From the NCBI GenBank assembly GCA_013151045.1, contig JAADIY010000013.1:1-64000 (forward strand): DNA of 64,000 nucleotides, in the 5' to 3' direction. Below the pieces are notes generated by a model. That model had not been told where the DNA came from, made no database searches, and worked only from the letters and a program-made list of their open reading frames with translations. Positions 62,529 to 64,000 of this stretch are shown here, piece after piece. The stretch comes from Gammaproteobacteria bacterium (GTDB taxonomy: Bacteria > Pseudomonadota > Gammaproteobacteria > GCA-2400775). Position 1 is the stretch's first letter; each line of letters opens with the position of its first letter. A program made the translations under genes and the position numbers.

Positions 62529-63620
62529 CTAGCTTAGGGTTTTAGCGTAAGCTGCTTCCGATAAGGCGCTCCATTGAGCGTTGTCGGCGGCAAAGGCACG
62601 GTAGGCTTTTAGTACTTTGGCAAAAGTAGCATCTTTTTCTGCTTCTTCGTTGAGGGCTTCTTTGGTGAGTTGTTTGAGCGTGGCGATGACATCATCGGGG
62701 AAAGGAAGGATATTCACTTTATGTTCTTCACGTAGCGTTTTTAAGGCGGCGAGGTTTTTTGCTTCGAACTCTGCAAGCATCCAAAGGTTGCTGGCGGCTG
62801 CGGCGTTCTCAACGATGAGTTGTAAATCTTCAGGCAGTTGTTGCCAGGCGTCACTATTAATAATGAGTTCGAGTGTTGGGCCGGGTTCGTGCCAACCTGG
62901 GTAATAATAATATTCAGCTGCGCGATGCAATCCCAGTCTGAGGTCATGATAGGGCCCAACCCATTCGGTCGCATCGATATTGCCACGCTCGAGTGAGGTG
63001 TAGATTTCCCCCCCTGATAAAAGAACAGGGTTAACGCCGGCTTTGGCCATGACTTTACCGCCGAGGCCTGGAATGCGCATTTTTAGACCTTTTAAATCAG
63101 CGATAGAATCGATTTTTTTGCGGAACCAGCCGCCCATTTGTACACCGGTATTACCCATAGGTAATGGCGTTAAGTTAAAGGGTTGATAGATTTCTTGCCA
63201 AAGTTCACGGCCACCACCATAGTACATCCAGGCATTCATGCCCTGCGCGTTGAGGCCAAAAGGTACGGCGGTAAAAAACTGTGCGGCAGGGACTTTGCCT
63301 GACCAGTAATACGCTGCACCGTGGCCCATTTCTACCGTACCCTGCGATACCGCGTCGAAACTTTGCAATGCAGGAATTAATTCGCCGCCGGCAAATACCG
63401 TGATACGCAGGCGGTTATTACTCATCTTGGCGATATCTTTGGTGAAGCGTTCAACGCCTTCATGAAAGATGGGGAAATTAGGTGGCCAAGTGGTGACTAT
63501 TTTCCAGTTAAAACGTCGATTAGAAACAGCAACCGTATTTTCATCACTGCGCTGACAGGCGGCTAAGCCAGTAGCGATGCCAGCGGCGCCTAAGCCTTGG
63601 ACAAATTGGCGTCTTTTCAT
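62529..63620 (-). CDS. dctP: TRAP transporter substrate-binding protein (DctP family)
   Basis: TAT-like MKRRQFVQGLGAAGIATGLAACQ; KIVTTWPPNFPIFHEGVERFTKDIAKMSNNRLRITVFAGGELIPALQSFDAV. Confidence 0.9.
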   Translation of the reverse strand: MKRRQFVQGLGAAGIATGLAACQRSDENTVAVSNRRFNWKIVTTWPPNFPIFHEGVERFTKDIAKMSNNRLRITVFAGGELIPALQSFDAVSQGTVEMGHGAAYYWSGKVPAAQFFTAVPFGLNAQGMNAWMYYGGGRELWQEIYQPFNLTPLPMGNTGVQMGGWFRKKIDSIADLKGLKMRIPGLGGKVMAKAGVNPVLLSGGEIYTSLERGNIDATEWVGPYHDLRLGLHRAAEYYYYPGWHEPGPTLELIINSDAWQQLPEDLQLIVENAAAASNLWMLAEFEAKNLAALKTLREEHKVNILPFPDDVIATLKQLTKEALNEEAEKDATFAKVLKAYRAFAADNAQWSALSEAAYAKTLS

Positions 63621-63658
63621 TGTTGTTTTCCTAGCGGTTTTTTCTATCAGGTGGTTGG

Positions 63659-64000
63659 CTATACGGCTTGCAGGTTAGCGTAGGCAGCCACTAACCACTT
63701 ACTACCGGTAGAGTTAAAGTTAATTTGCACCCGTGCTTGATTACCTTGGCCTTCATAACTCATGACGGTGCCTTCGCCAAATTTTGGATGCGAGACTTGC
63801 TGGCCTAGTCGTAAGCCTGACGGGGCATCATCTACCGGCGCGCTACGTCGTTGGCGTGGTGCTTGAGGCCGTGAATAACGTGTGCTGCTGGTTTGCGGTG
63901 CACGTTGTTTGGGTCTGATTTCTTTAATGAGCTCTTCAGGTATTTCATTAATAAAGCGTGAAGGAGCAGCAAAGGTTTCTGAGCCATGTATGCGTCGCGT
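63659..64000 (-). CDS. uvrD: DNA helicase II UvrD, C-terminal part (5' end outside window)
   Basis: Reverse strand reads TRRIHGSETFAAPSRFINEIPEELIKEIRPKQ ... HPKFGEGTVMSYEGQGNQARVQINFNSTGSKWLVAAYANLQAV*. Confidence 0.88.
   Translation of the reverse strand, partial: TRRIHGSETFAAPSRFINEIPEELIKEIRPKQRAPQTSSTRYSRPQAPRQRRSAPVDDAPSGLRLGQQVSHPKFGEGTVMSYEGQGNQARVQINFNSTGSKWLVAAYANLQAV

Overview
This 64 kb window is a chromosomal segment of a gammaproteobacterium. Gene content and synteny point to a marine or halotolerant lineage, but taxonomy was not tested.

The core backbone, left to right:
- mnmG, then a Fic/hydrolase insertion, then rsmG-parA-parB.
- The complete F1Fo ATP synthase operon (atpZ/I-B-E-F-H-A-G-D-C), then glmU-glmS.
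- A region with TetR, a glycosyltransferase, a frameshifted carbon-nitrogen hydrolase and decayed efflux-gene remnants.
- A sucrose-synthesis pair (fructokinase plus an SPS-SPP fusion) and tRNA-Arg(CCG) followed by a scar-like structured repeat and an IS3 remnant.
- An acetolactate-synthase-like gene, dsbA-like, engB, polA, an AraC/cytochrome P460 pair, a LOG-like gene and thrB.
- A complete type II secretion operon (gspC-N) and TRAP dctQM.
- An HDOD-YbaK fusion, an animal-type heme peroxidase lipoprotein, several small conserved genes, a TorF-type porin, a TRAP dctP and the 3' end of uvrD.

The most interesting non-gene signals:
- Two diverged copies of a ~270-285 bp TA-flanked palindromic (MITE-like) element in the gsp/TRAP region. 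Their hairpins appear conserved by compensatory change, and one copy supplies the dctQ start codon.
- A candidate sRNA in the polA-engB gap, the Spot 42/ErsA position.
- A 41-bp tandem operator array in front of a Fic gene.
- A sigma-54 promoter with paired NtrC-like sites at a porin gene.
- A tandem duplicated secreted small-protein family with internal repeats.
- A tRNA 3'-end duplication bounding a hairpin-rich segment.

No CRISPR array or rRNA was seen. All assignments come from reading the sequence; no database search was run.
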